Shown in pieces: positions 14,300-23,435 of a stretch of DNA of 48,517 nucleotides. Both the position numbers and the translations under genes were made by a program. Each line of letters begins with the position of its first letter. Position 1 is the first letter of the stretch. The stretch covers positions 1-48,517 of the forward strand of contig QZKC01000087.1 of NCBI GenBank assembly GCA_003599425.1. Direction: 5' to 3'. The DNA is from Nitrospiraceae bacterium. Lineage in GTDB: Bacteria; Nitrospirota; Thermodesulfovibrionia; UBA6902. Below the pieces are notes generated by a model. It was given only the letters and a program-made list of their open reading frames with translations. It had not been told where the DNA came from and made no database searches.

Positions 14300-16789
14300 A
14301 TGAAGCGCATACTTGATGACTGTCAGGATACGGGCCTGCTTTGGGAAGTTCTTGACGGGCTGCGCCTTCCCGCCTTTTTGGTAAACAGCGATTTTATGGT
14401 TACAGATTGTAATATATCACTAAAGGCCCGTCTTGACTTCACTAAGGAAGACACTCTCAATCGATCTGTTTTCGACTTTATCAATATAGCCCCTCCCCTT
14501 CAGCATGTTCTATTTAAAAAGAAGGTTACGGTACTGGAAGGGAGATGCATTCAGAAGAACAGGGAATCATTCCCGGCAAAGATAAATTTCATAAAGCATG
14601 CTGACGGGTTCATTGTCGTTGCAGAAGATATCAGCGAGCTTATAAAGATCGAGATGCGCGCTGCGCACAGAAGAAAGGAAATAAACACATATAACGCGCT
14701 TTCAAAGACACTGAGCCGCGCCACGGATCTAAAAGTTATGACTGAAAAGGTACTTGAACCATTGGTTAATACCATGAATTTTGACGCAGCATGGATATAT
14801 TTGACTGATGACAGTTCAAGGGAATTAAAACTCTGCTGCTTTAAGGGTGTGCCTGAAGGAACACTTGGAACTGCAGAAGCCCTTAAACCATACGAGGGTT
14901 TTGTTAGCCGGGTGTTTTCGTCTGAGAAGGCCCTTCTTGTAAAAAATGTTCTCGACGATCCACGAGTAACTCCTCCGCATATCAATGAATCCGGGTTTAA
15001 CAGCATTGCCGGAGTCCCGCTTGTCGTAAAGAGCCTCGGGGATGAGAAGGGAAAGGTGGTCGGAGTGCTTGGGGTTGCCGACAGGATGAATGATTATTTT
15101 TCATCTCTTGATATCCAGTTCCTGACAACAATAGGCAACCAACTGGGAGTTGCCATAGAAAATGCGAGACTCATTGCAAACCTTAAAGAGAAGGTCAAAC
15201 AGATAAAGCTGATAAACGAAATTAGCAGTGTTGTGAACTCAAGCCTTAGCATTGGACACATCTTCAGACTTGTTTTTTCCGAGATCAGACAAGTGCTCGA
15301 TTTTGACAGGGCAAGTATTACCCTCCTGAAAGAAAATAATAATTTCCTTGAGATATTCGCAATCGATACCAAGCGTCCGACAAAGCTGACTAAGGGGGTC
15401 ATTGCCCCCACTAAAGAAACAAGCGCCGGATGGGTCACGAAAAATCAGAAGCCCTGGATAAACCGCGACCTTAAGGAAGACATGTCTTTTCATTATGATT
15501 CAGTGCTGCTCAATGAAGGCATCCGCTCCACGATCAGTGTCCCTCTCTTTAAGGACCGTCCCCTCGGCGCCTTAAACCTCGACAGCATCATGCCCGGCAA
15601 GTATTCCGAAAAAGACCTGGAAATCCTCATGCCTGTCGCAAAGCACCTTTCGATCGCCCTTGAGAACGCTATCCTCTTTGAAGAAATAACCAGGGAAAAA
15701 CGGGAATGGGAAAAGACATTTGATGCCATTACAGACATGGTATGGATCGTAGACCTGAAGGGGAAGGTCCTAAGGGTCAACAGGGCTGTCATTGAAAAGT
15801 CCGGCAGGGCAGAACTTTCCCTGATACAAAAGAGTTCACACGAGATATTCAAGTCCCTCCAGATCCTGGACGGGGAAAATCTTTCGTTTGAGTCAATAGA
15901 GCACAAAAGACAATTATTCAAGGAAGTGCATGGATTGAACGGGAGTATTTATTATTTCTGGACCTATCCCCTCCTGAACAGCGAGGGTAACATATATGGC
16001 GTAGTAAACTATCTCAGGGAAGTAACAGAACAGAAAAGGCTTGAGCAGCGGCTTATAAGGGCAGACAAGCTCGCTTCCCTTGGGATACTTGTAGCCGGCG
16101 TTGCGCACGAGATCAACAACCCCCTTGGGATAATTGCCGGTTATTCCGAGGCCCTGCTTGACAGGGCCAAAGACCCCGAACTCCATACTGTGGAGGCATT
16201 TGAAGATTTCCCCGATTATCTCAAGACCATCAACAACGAGATCTTCCGCTGTAAAGATACACTGAATACCCTCCTTGATTTTGCACGGCCGTCAGGCGGT
16301 ATTTACAGAGAAATAGATATTAATGGACTGATCAAGGAGGTGATATTGCTGGTGAAACATGGCGCCAGGGCGCATAAACCCCGGATAGACCTGAATCTCC
16401 AGAGAAATATTCCCGAGACAATGGCTGACCCAGGAGCAATGAGACAGGTATTTCTGAACATAATAATGAACTCTTTTTACTTCATGGGATCAGAGGGGGT
16501 CATCATAATCAGCACAGCACATGAGAAAAATAAAAACAGGACTGATTACATCCGCATCAGGATCACTGATAATGGAAAAGGCATAGAAAAGGAAATTGTT
16601 GATAAAATATTTGACCCCTTCTTCAGCACAAAGGCTGTGGGCGAAGGCACAGGACTGGGTCTTTCGATCTGCCACAGGATAATAACTGAGCACTGCGGCA
16701 CCATTGATGTGGAGAGCAAGGCAGGTGCAGGTACGACCTTTATTATACGCATCCCTGTGAAAGGCAAAAAATTGCTAATGAGTTCATAA
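14300..16789 (+). CDS. PAS-GAF-GAF-PAS sensor histidine kinase
   Basis: This 829-residue kinase has no clear membrane segment, so it is probably a cytoplasmic sensor. Domains in order: PAS (about 10-125), GAF (about 150-295), GAF (about 305-460), PAS (about 470-590), HisKA with phospho-acceptor H603 in GVAHEINNPLG, and a C-terminal HATPase (N-box near FLNIIMNSFYF, G1 ITDNGKGIE, G2 GEGTGLGLSI). The signal is unknown; GAF and PAS domains commonly bind small ligands or cofactors. It precedes a sigma-54 response regulator and diverges from the methyl/CoM operon, so it may sense a methylated substrate or redox state. The ATG at 14300 has only a weak ribosome-binding site. Confidence 0.9.
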   Translation: MKRILDDCQDTGLLWEVLDGLRLPAFLVNSDFMVTDCNISLKARLDFTKEDTLNRSVFDFINIAPPLQHVLFKKKVTVLEGRCIQKNRESFPAKINFIKHADGFIVVAEDISELIKIEMRAAHRRKEINTYNALSKTLSRATDLKVMTEKVLEPLVNTMNFDAAWIYLTDDSSRELKLCCFKGVPEGTLGTAEALKPYEGFVSRVFSSEKALLVKNVLDDPRVTPPHINESGFNSIAGVPLVVKSLGDEKGKVVGVLGVADRMNDYFSSLDIQFLTTIGNQLGVAIENARLIANLKEKVKQIKLINEISSVVNSSLSIGHIFRLVFSEIRQVLDFDRASITLLKENNNFLEIFAIDTKRPTKLTKGVIAPTKETSAGWVTKNQKPWINRDLKEDMSFHYDSVLLNEGIRSTISVPLFKDRPLGALNLDSIMPGKYSEKDLEILMPVAKHLSIALENAILFEEITREKREWEKTFDAITDMVWIVDLKGKVLRVNRAVIEKSGRAELSLIQKSSHEIFKSLQILDGENLSFESIEHKRQLFKEVHGLNGSIYYFWTYPLLNSEGNIYGVVNYLREVTEQKRLEQRLIRADKLASLGILVAGVAHEINNPLGIIAGYSEALLDRAKDPELHTVEAFEDFPDYLKTINNEIFRCKDTLNTLLDFARPSGGIYREIDINGLIKEVILLVKHGARAHKPRIDLNLQRNIPETMADPGAMRQVFLNIIMNSFYFMGSEGVIIISTAHEKNKNRTDYIRIRITDNGKGIEKEIVDKIFDPFFSTKAVGEGTGLGLSICHRIITEHCGTIDVESKAGAGTTFIIRIPVKGKKLLMSS

Positions 16790-16829
16790 GTAAAGCGACA
16801 AGGAGTAAAAGTTAAAACAAATCAGTGCT

Positions 16830-16935
16830 GTCATTCTCCGGCTTGACCGGAGAATCCACCCTTCGACAAGCTCAGGGTGACAACTGTCATGGTGAGCCTG
16901 TCGAACCATGGGGTGCCCGATCAGGCGGGCAATGA
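16830..16935. repeat. Composite palindromic repeat between kinase and regulator (family A-like)
   Basis: GTCATTCTCCGGCTTGACCG starts the element and CGGGCAATGACA ends it. Inside is a second inverted pair, CTTCGACAAGCTCAGGGTGA and CATGGTGAGCCTGTCGAACC. It fills the 174-bp gap between the two genes of the two-component system and may tune expression of the second. Confidence 0.65.
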
Positions 16936-16963
16936 CACAAATTGGGAAGCAATTAATTAAACT

Positions 16964-18304
16964 ATGAGCATACGAATCCTGATAGTCGATGATGAAGAGC
17001 CCATAAGAAGGCTTCTTCACAAGGAGCTGAGCCGCAAGGGTTTTCATACCGATACCGCTGAAAACGGGAATGCGGCACTCCAAAAGCTCATGCAATCTTC
17101 TTTTGAAATCATACTCCTGGACATTATGATGCCGGGTATGGATGGTATTTCCCTGCTGAAGAAACTGAAAAATGACCCTGCCTCTCCCGCGATAATAGTG
17201 CTGACCGGAAAGGCCACTGTTGATACAGCCGTTGGCGCCATGAAGAACGGCGCATATGATTATCTTACGAAACCCTATAAGCTTGAGGAGCTGTCAATTG
17301 TAATTGGCCGGGCTTATGAGCAGAGAAAACTCAGTCTTGAGAACCAACTTCTGCAAAAGGAACTCGCTCGAAGAGAAAGCCCTGACGATTTTGTGGGGAA
17401 CAGCCTTAAGTTCCGGCAGGTCCTGAAGCTTATTGACAAGATCGCGCCGACTGACTCAACGGTGCTTATAACCGGTGAGAGCGGTACCGGGAAGGAACTT
17501 GTAGCGCACTATCTCTGGAAAAAGAGCAGGCGGAATGACCGTGTATTTATAGCTGTTAATTGCTCTACCCTGTCCGAAAATTTAGTGGAAAGTGAGCTCT
17601 TCGGGCATGAGAAGGGCGCTTTCACTAACGCAGTCAATGTAAAGAACGGGCTGGTTGAAACTGCGGACGGAGGCACGCTCTTTCTTGATGAGATATCAGA
17701 GGTGCCGGTCGCGCTGCAAACCAAACTGCTGCGGTTCCTTGACTCAGGTGAGTTTCGCAGGGTAGGAGCAAATAAAAATCTTAAGGCGCATGTGCGGATA
17801 ATCGCAGCCACAAACAGGGACCTAAATGAAGCTATTGCAAAGGGTAGCTTTCGGGAAGACCTCTTTTACAGGCTGAACGTTATCAATATTGATCTCCCGC
17901 CTCTCAGAGAGAGAAAAGAAGATATCAAACCTCTCGCAGAATATTTTATTAAAAAGTACGGCAGGAAGATCTCTAAAGCTATTAATGCAATAAATAGGGA
18001 CGCTGAAGAAGCGTTGATCGCTTATGACTGGCCGGGCAACGTAAGAGAACTGGAGAACGTTATTGAAAGGGCCGTGATTTTATGCGAGAACGATGTGATA
18101 ACCCGGGAATCGCTTGCGGTCAACGGGGCTGTGCCACAGCAAGGCAGCAGGCATACATTCCCCCAACTGCAGGAAATAGAGAAAGATCACATACTCATGG
18201 CACTGAAAAAGACCGGGGGAAACCAGACAAAGGCCAGCAAGATGCTGGGACTGGACAGGAAGACGCTTTATCTGAAACTGAAACGCTACGGGATATCATC
18301 ATAG
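16964..18304 (+). CDS. NtrC-family sigma-54 response regulator with GAFTNA loop
   Basis: This 446-residue activator has a receiver domain (acidic pocket D9-D10, phospho-acceptor D53 in LLDIMMPGMDG, conserved K103 in TKPYK). The AAA+ domain has Walker A GESGTGKE and Walker B GGTLFLDE. A C-terminal Fis-type helix-turn-helix is at about 415-443 (NQTKASKMLGLDRKTLYLKL). The sigma-54 contact loop reads GAFTNA where GAFTGA is usual; natural variants at this position exist, but the change is notable. It is the likely partner of the preceding kinase and the best candidate to act at the -24/-12 site upstream of the methyl/CoM operon. Confidence 0.93.
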   Translation: MSIRILIVDDEEPIRRLLHKELSRKGFHTDTAENGNAALQKLMQSSFEIILLDIMMPGMDGISLLKKLKNDPASPAIIVLTGKATVDTAVGAMKNGAYDYLTKPYKLEELSIVIGRAYEQRKLSLENQLLQKELARRESPDDFVGNSLKFRQVLKLIDKIAPTDSTVLITGESGTGKELVAHYLWKKSRRNDRVFIAVNCSTLSENLVESELFGHEKGAFTNAVNVKNGLVETADGGTLFLDEISEVPVALQTKLLRFLDSGEFRRVGANKNLKAHVRIIAATNRDLNEAIAKGSFREDLFYRLNVINIDLPPLRERKEDIKPLAEYFIKKYGRKISKAINAINRDAEEALIAYDWPGNVRELENVIERAVILCENDVITRESLAVNGAVPQQGSRHTFPQLQEIEKDHILMALKKTGGNQTKASKMLGLDRKTLYLKLKRYGISS

Positions 18305-18405
18305 AACGGTCCCTCCTTGAATAAAACGATATATGCAATATACAATACTCCATCTGTGATAGCGGCATGCATTTCTTCTGTTATATCTACCGCTTCTGAC
18401 CGATT

Positions 18406-18933
18406 ATGCCCAAAGGACTGATACATGTTTATACAGGAAACGGCAAGGGTAAGACCACTGCTGCTTTTGGTCTTGCCATGCGGGCATCGGGGCATGGAAA
18501 AAAGGTACTGATCCTGCAGTTCCTGAAAAGCAGGACCAGGAACTCAGGGGAAGCAACAAGCGCAAAGAATCTTGGCATCAAGGTCATAAAATTCAAGGGG
18601 CAGACAACGCCCCTCTTTGATCCCTCTGTCAACCGTTCTGAGCTGAAGAAGAATATTAAGAACTCGTTGTTGTATTCTCTCAAGCAGATCAAAAGCGGCG
18701 GTTATGACCTCATTATTATGGATGAGTTCAACAACCTTTTTCGTGATCATTACGCCGATGCTGTCGATATCGGGGAAATAATCGGGGCGCAGACTGAAGG
18801 GCTCGAGCTTGTTTTCACTGGCCGGGGGGCGCCAAAGGAATTGATCGATCTGGCAGATTATGTTACCGAAATGCACTTGATCAAGCATCCCGCAGCAAAT
18901 GGATTGATGGCAAGAAAGGGCATAGAATTTTAG
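18406..18933 (+). CDS. cobO: Corrinoid (cob(I)yrinate) adenosyltransferase, CobO/BtuR type
   Basis: This 175-residue ATP:corrinoid adenosyltransferase has Walker A GNGKGKTTAAFG at residues 11-22, the acidic IIMDEFNN segment near residue 103, and the family ending TEMHLIKHPAANGLMARKGIEF. It adds adenosyl to Co(I) corrinoids in cobalamin synthesis or salvage. E. coli BtuR is about 196 residues, so this is near full length with a short N-terminus. It follows the two-component genes by 101 bp. It fits the corrinoid theme of the window, although methyltransferase corrinoid proteins do not themselves need adenosylation. Confidence 0.93.
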   Translation: MPKGLIHVYTGNGKGKTTAAFGLAMRASGHGKKVLILQFLKSRTRNSGEATSAKNLGIKVIKFKGQTTPLFDPSVNRSELKKNIKNSLLYSLKQIKSGGYDLIIMDEFNNLFRDHYADAVDIGEIIGAQTEGLELVFTGRGAPKELIDLADYVTEMHLIKHPAANGLMARKGIEF

Positions 18934-18942
18934 GAAAAATGT

Positions 18943-19293
18943 ATGGCATACAAAAAAGATTTGACACTCACTCTTGACTGCATTGACAAAGAAGAGCTCC
19001 TGGAGCGCATCAACGGAAAAGCCAACTTCGTGCTCGTGGATACCATAGGCGCATATGATGGAAACAGGTACAGGATCAGAGGCTCCAGGACCATTGCGTA
19101 TCCTGAAGTGATCGACAGGCGGAAAGAATTGTTACCGTATGGTGAGATCATCATTTACTGCAAGCATAAGGACTGTGTTGCCTCAAAGAAAGTCGCCCTC
19201 GGACTTAAGCTGCTGAACATCCCCAATGTGAAGGTATATGAAGGCGGGCTGGATGAGTGGATGGCGCATGATCTTCCCGTAGAAGAAGTATAA
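18943..19293 (+). CDS. Rhodanese-like domain protein
   Basis: This 116-residue single rhodanese domain has the active-site loop YCKHKDCVASKK, with the candidate catalytic cysteine at the start of the loop. The N-terminal segment FVLVDTIGAYDGNRYRIRGS matches the conserved CH2A region, and the end EGGLDEWMAHDLPVE is typical of the fold. Such proteins carry persulfide sulfur. It starts 9 bp after cobO and is likely co-transcribed. Sulfur delivery is plausible, but the acceptor is unknown. Confidence 0.88.
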   Translation: MAYKKDLTLTLDCIDKEELLERINGKANFVLVDTIGAYDGNRYRIRGSRTIAYPEVIDRRKELLPYGEIIIYCKHKDCVASKKVALGLKLLNIPNVKVYEGGLDEWMAHDLPVEEV

Positions 19294-19296
19294 GCA

Positions 19297-19431
19297 TCAT
19301 TCAAGCCTCTTCATCCACTGTACGCCGAATTCCCTCACAGCCAAAGTCAGTGCAAGTGCCGCAGCCAAGGTTATGAGCGGATGCCCAATTTCGGACATGG
19401 GCTCCTCAGCCCTGAGCCAGGATAATTTCAT
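19297..19431 (-). CDS. Small membrane peptide ORF coupled to htpG
   Basis: A 44-residue open frame starts at an ATG overlapping the htpG stop codon (TAATG). It encodes a short N-terminus (MKLSWLRAEEP), one predicted hydrophobic helix of about 20 residues (IGHPLITLAAALALTLAV) and a charged end (WMKRLE). The stop-start overlap with htpG suggests translation by re-initiation. I know no named family. It could be a chance ORF, but its position and membrane-helix composition make it worth listing. Confidence 0.5.
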   Translation of the reverse strand: MKLSWLRAEEPMSEIGHPLITLAAALALTLAVREFGVQWMKRLE

Positions 19432-21338
19432 TAATCCCTCGCCGCGTCTTTCACCATCAGCCGTGTGACAGCGCTCGCAAATGCGGCCGGGTCTTTGGGC
19501 TTGGACCCTTCCAGTAAAAGCGCCTGGCCATACAGGAGGTTTATATATTCGGAAAGAGCTGCGCTCTTCTGGTCTTTTTCAAAGATCCTGTTCATTGCTT
19601 CAAAGATAGGGTGTGCAGGATTGATCTCGAGGATGCGCTTGTTCTCCGGAATGTTCTGTCCCATTGACTTGAGGAGCTTCTCCAGTTGAGGGTCCATCCC
19701 GCCCTCATCGGCAACAAGACAGCACGCGGTCTCTTTCAGTCTGCCTGAAAGGCGGACATCTTTCACTTCGTCCTTTAACTGCTCCTTAATAAGCGCGATA
19801 AGCGTTTCAAGTTTCTTCCCGGCCTCCTTTGCCATCTCGTCTGCCTTGTCAAGCTTGATGTCCCCTTTGACAACCGATTTTATTTTCTTTCCTTTGTATT
19901 CATGAAGGTTGCTCATTACAATATCATCCACTTCATCGAGCATGATAAGCACTTCATACCCCTTGTCCCTGAACGTCTCAAGATACGGCGACTTCAGTGC
20001 CTCATCCCTCGAGGCTCCGGTAATATAATAGATGTCTTCCTGGCCCTCCTTCATGCTGCCGGCATATTCCTGGAGCGTCGTGAAGGCTTCACCGTCTTTT
20101 TGTGTTGACTGGAACAGGAGCAGGTCCGCGATCATCTCTTTTCTCGCATGATCAAAATGAATGCCCTCTTTCAGTATCCTTCCAAATTCCCTGTAGAACT
20201 GCTGATACTTTTCATACTCGTTCTTTTTCATGTCAGCTAATGAATCGAGCACTTTTTTCGTAATATTCTTATTAATAATCTCGACCTGCCGGTTCTTCTG
20301 TAATATCTCTCTCGATACATTCAGAGGCAGGTCGGATGAGTCGACAACGCCCTTGATAAACCGCAAATACAAAGGGATCAGGTCCTCACAGTGGTCCATG
20401 ATCTGCACTTTTTTCACATATAGGGCCGGGCCGATCTTATAATCCTTGTAATAGATGTCAAAAGGCATCCGCGAGGGGATATACAGAAGCGCCGTAAATT
20501 CGGAAGTGCCTTCAGCCTTGAAATGTATCACCTTTGAAGGGTCTGTGAAATCATGCGAGACATGCTTATAAAATTCGTTATACTCCTCAGGCGTGATCTG
20601 GGCTCTGTCCTTCAGCCAGATCGCCTTGCCGGAATTTAGTCTCTCTTCCTCCCTGATCCTTACCTTCTCGCCTTTTTTCAGTTCGCTGTCTTTTTCCCGT
20701 TCGATCTCCATGACGACCGGATGTTCTATGTAGTCGGAGTATTTCTTGATTACCCCTCTTATTTCCCATTCCTCAAGATATTTCTTTTCATCCGCCTTGA
20801 GATTGAGGATGACGTCCGTCCCCCTTGTGTCCTTTTCCGTCTCTTCGATCGTATAAAAACCGTCAGCAGCAGATTCCCATCTGACCCCGTTTTTTGTCCC
20901 GACACCCGCTTTCCTTGATATGACCGTGACCTTGTCTGCGGCCATAAAAGATGAATAAAAGCCCACGCCGAACTGGCCGATAAGCTCAGGGTTGTCCTTT
21001 ACTTCCCTGCTCTGCAAGGCGGCAATGAACTCTTTTGTGCCTGAATGGGCGATGGTGCCGAGAGCCTGGATTATTTCGTCTTTCGTCATGCCGATCCCGT
21101 TATCGCTTACAGTAAGGGTTCCTGCTTCCTTATCAGCAATGATCTTTATTTTCCATTCTCCTTCCCCTTCAAGGATACTGCTGTTTGTCAGGGATTCATA
21201 ACGCGCCCTGTCAATGGCGTCAGATGCATTGGAAATGAGCTCTCTCAGGAATATTTCTTTATGTGAATAGAGAGAGTGGATCATGAGATCAAGCAATTGC
21301 TTGACCTCTGTTTTAAATTCAAGATTCGTCTTCGTCAT
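19431..21338 (-). CDS. htpG: Hsp90 chaperone HtpG
   Basis: This 635-residue Hsp90 has an N-terminal GHKL ATPase with LRELISNASDAIDR (E and N for ATP and Mg), DNGIGMT and GQFGVGFYSSFM. The middle domain contains GVVDSSDLPLNVSRE with the family arginine, and a C-terminal dimerisation domain is present. Length matches bacterial HtpG (E. coli 624). It acts as an ATP-dependent cytoplasmic chaperone. The start follows GAGGTG. No clear sigma-32 site was seen in the 366-bp upstream gap. A small ORF follows it in the same direction. Confidence 0.98.
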   Translation of the reverse strand: MTKTNLEFKTEVKQLLDLMIHSLYSHKEIFLRELISNASDAIDRARYESLTNSSILEGEGEWKIKIIADKEAGTLTVSDNGIGMTKDEIIQALGTIAHSGTKEFIAALQSREVKDNPELIGQFGVGFYSSFMAADKVTVISRKAGVGTKNGVRWESAADGFYTIEETEKDTRGTDVILNLKADEKKYLEEWEIRGVIKKYSDYIEHPVVMEIEREKDSELKKGEKVRIREEERLNSGKAIWLKDRAQITPEEYNEFYKHVSHDFTDPSKVIHFKAEGTSEFTALLYIPSRMPFDIYYKDYKIGPALYVKKVQIMDHCEDLIPLYLRFIKGVVDSSDLPLNVSREILQKNRQVEIINKNITKKVLDSLADMKKNEYEKYQQFYREFGRILKEGIHFDHARKEMIADLLLFQSTQKDGEAFTTLQEYAGSMKEGQEDIYYITGASRDEALKSPYLETFRDKGYEVLIMLDEVDDIVMSNLHEYKGKKIKSVVKGDIKLDKADEMAKEAGKKLETLIALIKEQLKDEVKDVRLSGRLKETACCLVADEGGMDPQLEKLLKSMGQNIPENKRILEINPAHPIFEAMNRIFEKDQKSAALSEYINLLYGQALLLEGSKPKDPAAFASAVTRLMVKDAARD

Positions 21339-21704
21339 ATGGAATTCACCTCATTTAGTTTGATAGCTCAACAGAGCAAAAAAATATTTTTATATTCTAA
21401 AATCTTTCCGGAAAAGTCAATTCCTGACCGACAATTTACTTACACACACAATGGACAGGTTACAAAGAAAGCGGTCAGCGATCGGCTGTCATTCATTGAG
21501 CTTAACGCTGAAGGCTGATAGCTATGCTTTGTTGTATCTGCACCACATTCGATGAGTTATGGCTACAACAACTGCACTGCCTCCTGTTACTAATAGTTAC
21601 CCGTATTGCCATACTTTGTCATGAATATTAAACTAACCAACCATAAAACCATTGAATTATTTCTCAGGCATGACAATTGCAGTTTAAAGCTTCAGGAGGC
21701 TGAA
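21339..21704. other. Intergenic region upstream of htpG
   Basis: This 366-bp gap holds a family C repeat fragment (about 21470-21528: GCGGTCAGCGATCGGCTGTC and GCTGAAGGCTGATAGC) and an AT-rich tract adjacent to htpG. I see no convincing promoter. Open frames upstream of 21705 lack ribosome-binding sites. Confidence 0.5.
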
Positions 21705-21854
21705 ATGACAACCCTGAAAAGTTGTGAAATACTGGATGAACTAAAAAAATTAGGTATAGACCGCCCTTCAGATATCCTCGAATATCTGAGTGAATATACA
21801 GATTACTGTTCCCGTAAGAATTGTAATTGCCGAGTAGACAGAGAAGAGAAATAG
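21705..21854 (+). CDS. Small Cys-containing hypothetical protein
   Basis: This 49-residue protein starts at ATG 21705 with a strong AGGAGG five bases upstream; an in-frame ATG 33 codons earlier has no such site. It has four cysteines, three of them in the C-terminal part DYCSRKNCNCRV, and could bind a metal or form disulfides. The middle, LDELKKLGIDRPSDILEYLSEYT, looks helical. No family was recognised. It converges on the TPR gene. Confidence 0.6.
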   Translation: MTTLKSCEILDELKKLGIDRPSDILEYLSEYTDYCSRKNCNCRVDREEK

Positions 21855-21863
21855 TCAGTCCCC

Positions 21864-22448
21864 CTATTTTGTTTTCAGGGAGTCAAGCAATTTCCTCGCT
21901 TCCTCTCCAACATCGTTCCGAGGGTTAAGTTCAACAGCCTTTTCAAGTGACTTCCTTGCTTCATCATTCTTCCCGACCGCCATCTGGATAAAACCGAGAC
22001 TCATCCATAACCTCTGATACGACGGCATGATCTGAGCCCCCTTTTTCAAAATATCGATCGCAGCGTCTGACTGCTTAATATAGTGAAGGGCAAGGCCCAT
22101 GTCATTGTACGTATCTATATCATTCGGATCTTTTTCGAGCACTTTCTGATAGATCTGTACAGCGTCAGCAAACCTGCCGGTCTCAAAATACCTGTCACCG
22201 AGCAGGGCCAGTTCTTTGGGATCATCCGGAAGTTCCCCTAACTGTTCCGCAGGCGGCTGCATGGGAGTGCCCGTCATCGGGCCAGGAGGGACCATCCCCC
22301 TTTGTGATCCAGGAGATGAAGGTTGTTCTTTTTTGTTGTCTGATGTCATTACAGCAATAACAACAATGCCGATGATAAGGACCGCAATAGCAGCCATGGT
22401 TATTTTTTTGTAATTTTCAGGCGGCATGGTATAAAAATACCTTTTCAC
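21864..22448 (-). CDS. Membrane-anchored TPR protein
   Basis: This 194-residue protein has a short cytoplasmic N-terminus and one transmembrane helix (about 17-34: MAAIAVLIIGIVVIAVMT). A Pro/Gly/Met-rich linker follows, and then about three tetratricopeptide repeats from residue 78 (LALLGDRYFETGRFADAVQI, YNDMGLALHYIKQSDAAIDI, WMSLGFIQMAVGKNDEARKS). It is probably an inner-membrane protein with the TPRs in the periplasm, serving protein contacts. The assigned start is GTG 22448; ATG 22427 is an alternative. The specific partner is unknown. Confidence 0.85.
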   Translation of the reverse strand: MKRYFYTMPPENYKKITMAAIAVLIIGIVVIAVMTSDNKKEQPSSPGSQRGMVPPGPMTGTPMQPPAEQLGELPDDPKELALLGDRYFETGRFADAVQIYQKVLEKDPNDIDTYNDMGLALHYIKQSDAAIDILKKGAQIMPSYQRLWMSLGFIQMAVGKNDEARKSLEKAVELNPRNDVGEEARKLLDSLKTK

Positions 22449-22487
22449 ACCCCGTTAAGTCAACTTACAAAGATCTTCTGCTACAAT

Positions 22488-23423
22488 ATGAAAATGAATA
22501 AAACATCTTACCTCGTTACCCGCGGAACAAAAGCGCAGAGGCTTGACGCCTTCATTTCTTCGCAAAGCAATCTTACGCGCTCACGTATACAAAAACTTTT
22601 AAAGCAGGGACTAATCACCGTTGATTCGCGTACTGAGAAGGCAAGCTATAAAGTAAAAGAGGGGGATACCATAGCAGTCACTGCCCCTGATGCACAGGAA
22701 GGAATGCTTGTCCCGGAAGATATACCGTTGGATGTCGTCTACGAGGACGACACAATTGTCGTTGTAAATAAACCGCCCGGCCTCATTACCCACCCCGCTG
22801 CGGGAAACAGGACTGGCACCCTCATGAACGCGCTCGCTGCACGATGCGGCAAGCTTGCCTCTGTCGGCGCACCGTTGAGGCCCGGTGTAGTACACCGCCT
22901 TGATAAAGATACGTCAGGACTTCTCGTAATCGCAAAGACCGATGAGGCATATTATAACCTTGTCAAGCAATTTAAAGACCGTGAAGTGGAAAAACATTAT
23001 GCGGCTCTTCTCTATGGTGCCGTCAGATCAGAATGTGGAGAGATACATTCAGCCATCGGCAGGTCTGCATCCGACAGGAAAAAAATGTCGACAAAGACCA
23101 GACGTGGCAAAGAAGCTCTTACTCAATACGAGGTCATGCGGAGATTTCCATCAGCAACCCTCGTGAAAGTTAAAATACTCACCGGACGTACACACCAGAT
23201 CAGAGTCCATTTCGCATCAATAGGGCATCCTGTATTGGGAGATAGAACATACGGTAGAAAAGTAGATGTTGCGGTCGAGGGAAGAAAAAAGATCGTTTTC
23301 CCGCGCCAGATGCTTCACGCTTACAGCCTCAAACTGAAACACCCTGAAGACGGAAGGCTGCTGGAGTTTAGTGCACCGATGCCGGGGGATATGGAAGGGG
23401 TGATCAGGGAATTAGGCAAGTAA
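22488..23423 (+). CDS. rluD: Ribosomal large subunit pseudouridine synthase, RluD type
   Basis: This 311-residue protein has an N-terminal S4 RNA-binding domain (about 13-75) and a RluA/RluD catalytic domain with the signature HRLDKDTSGLLVIAK (catalytic aspartate in HRLDKDTSG). Further motifs are NKPPGLITHP and GRTHQIRVHFASIGHPVLGD. It isomerises uridines in 23S rRNA, in E. coli at positions 1911, 1915 and 1917. Length and motifs fit RluD well. It converges on topA with a 12-bp gap. ATG 22494 is an alternative start two codons in. Confidence 0.95.
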   Translation: MKMNKTSYLVTRGTKAQRLDAFISSQSNLTRSRIQKLLKQGLITVDSRTEKASYKVKEGDTIAVTAPDAQEGMLVPEDIPLDVVYEDDTIVVVNKPPGLITHPAAGNRTGTLMNALAARCGKLASVGAPLRPGVVHRLDKDTSGLLVIAKTDEAYYNLVKQFKDREVEKHYAALLYGAVRSECGEIHSAIGRSASDRKKMSTKTRRGKEALTQYEVMRRFPSATLVKVKILTGRTHQIRVHFASIGHPVLGDRTYGRKVDVAVEGRKKIVFPRQMLHAYSLKLKHPEDGRLLEFSAPMPGDMEGVIRELGK

Positions 23424-23435
23424 AATAAATATAAT

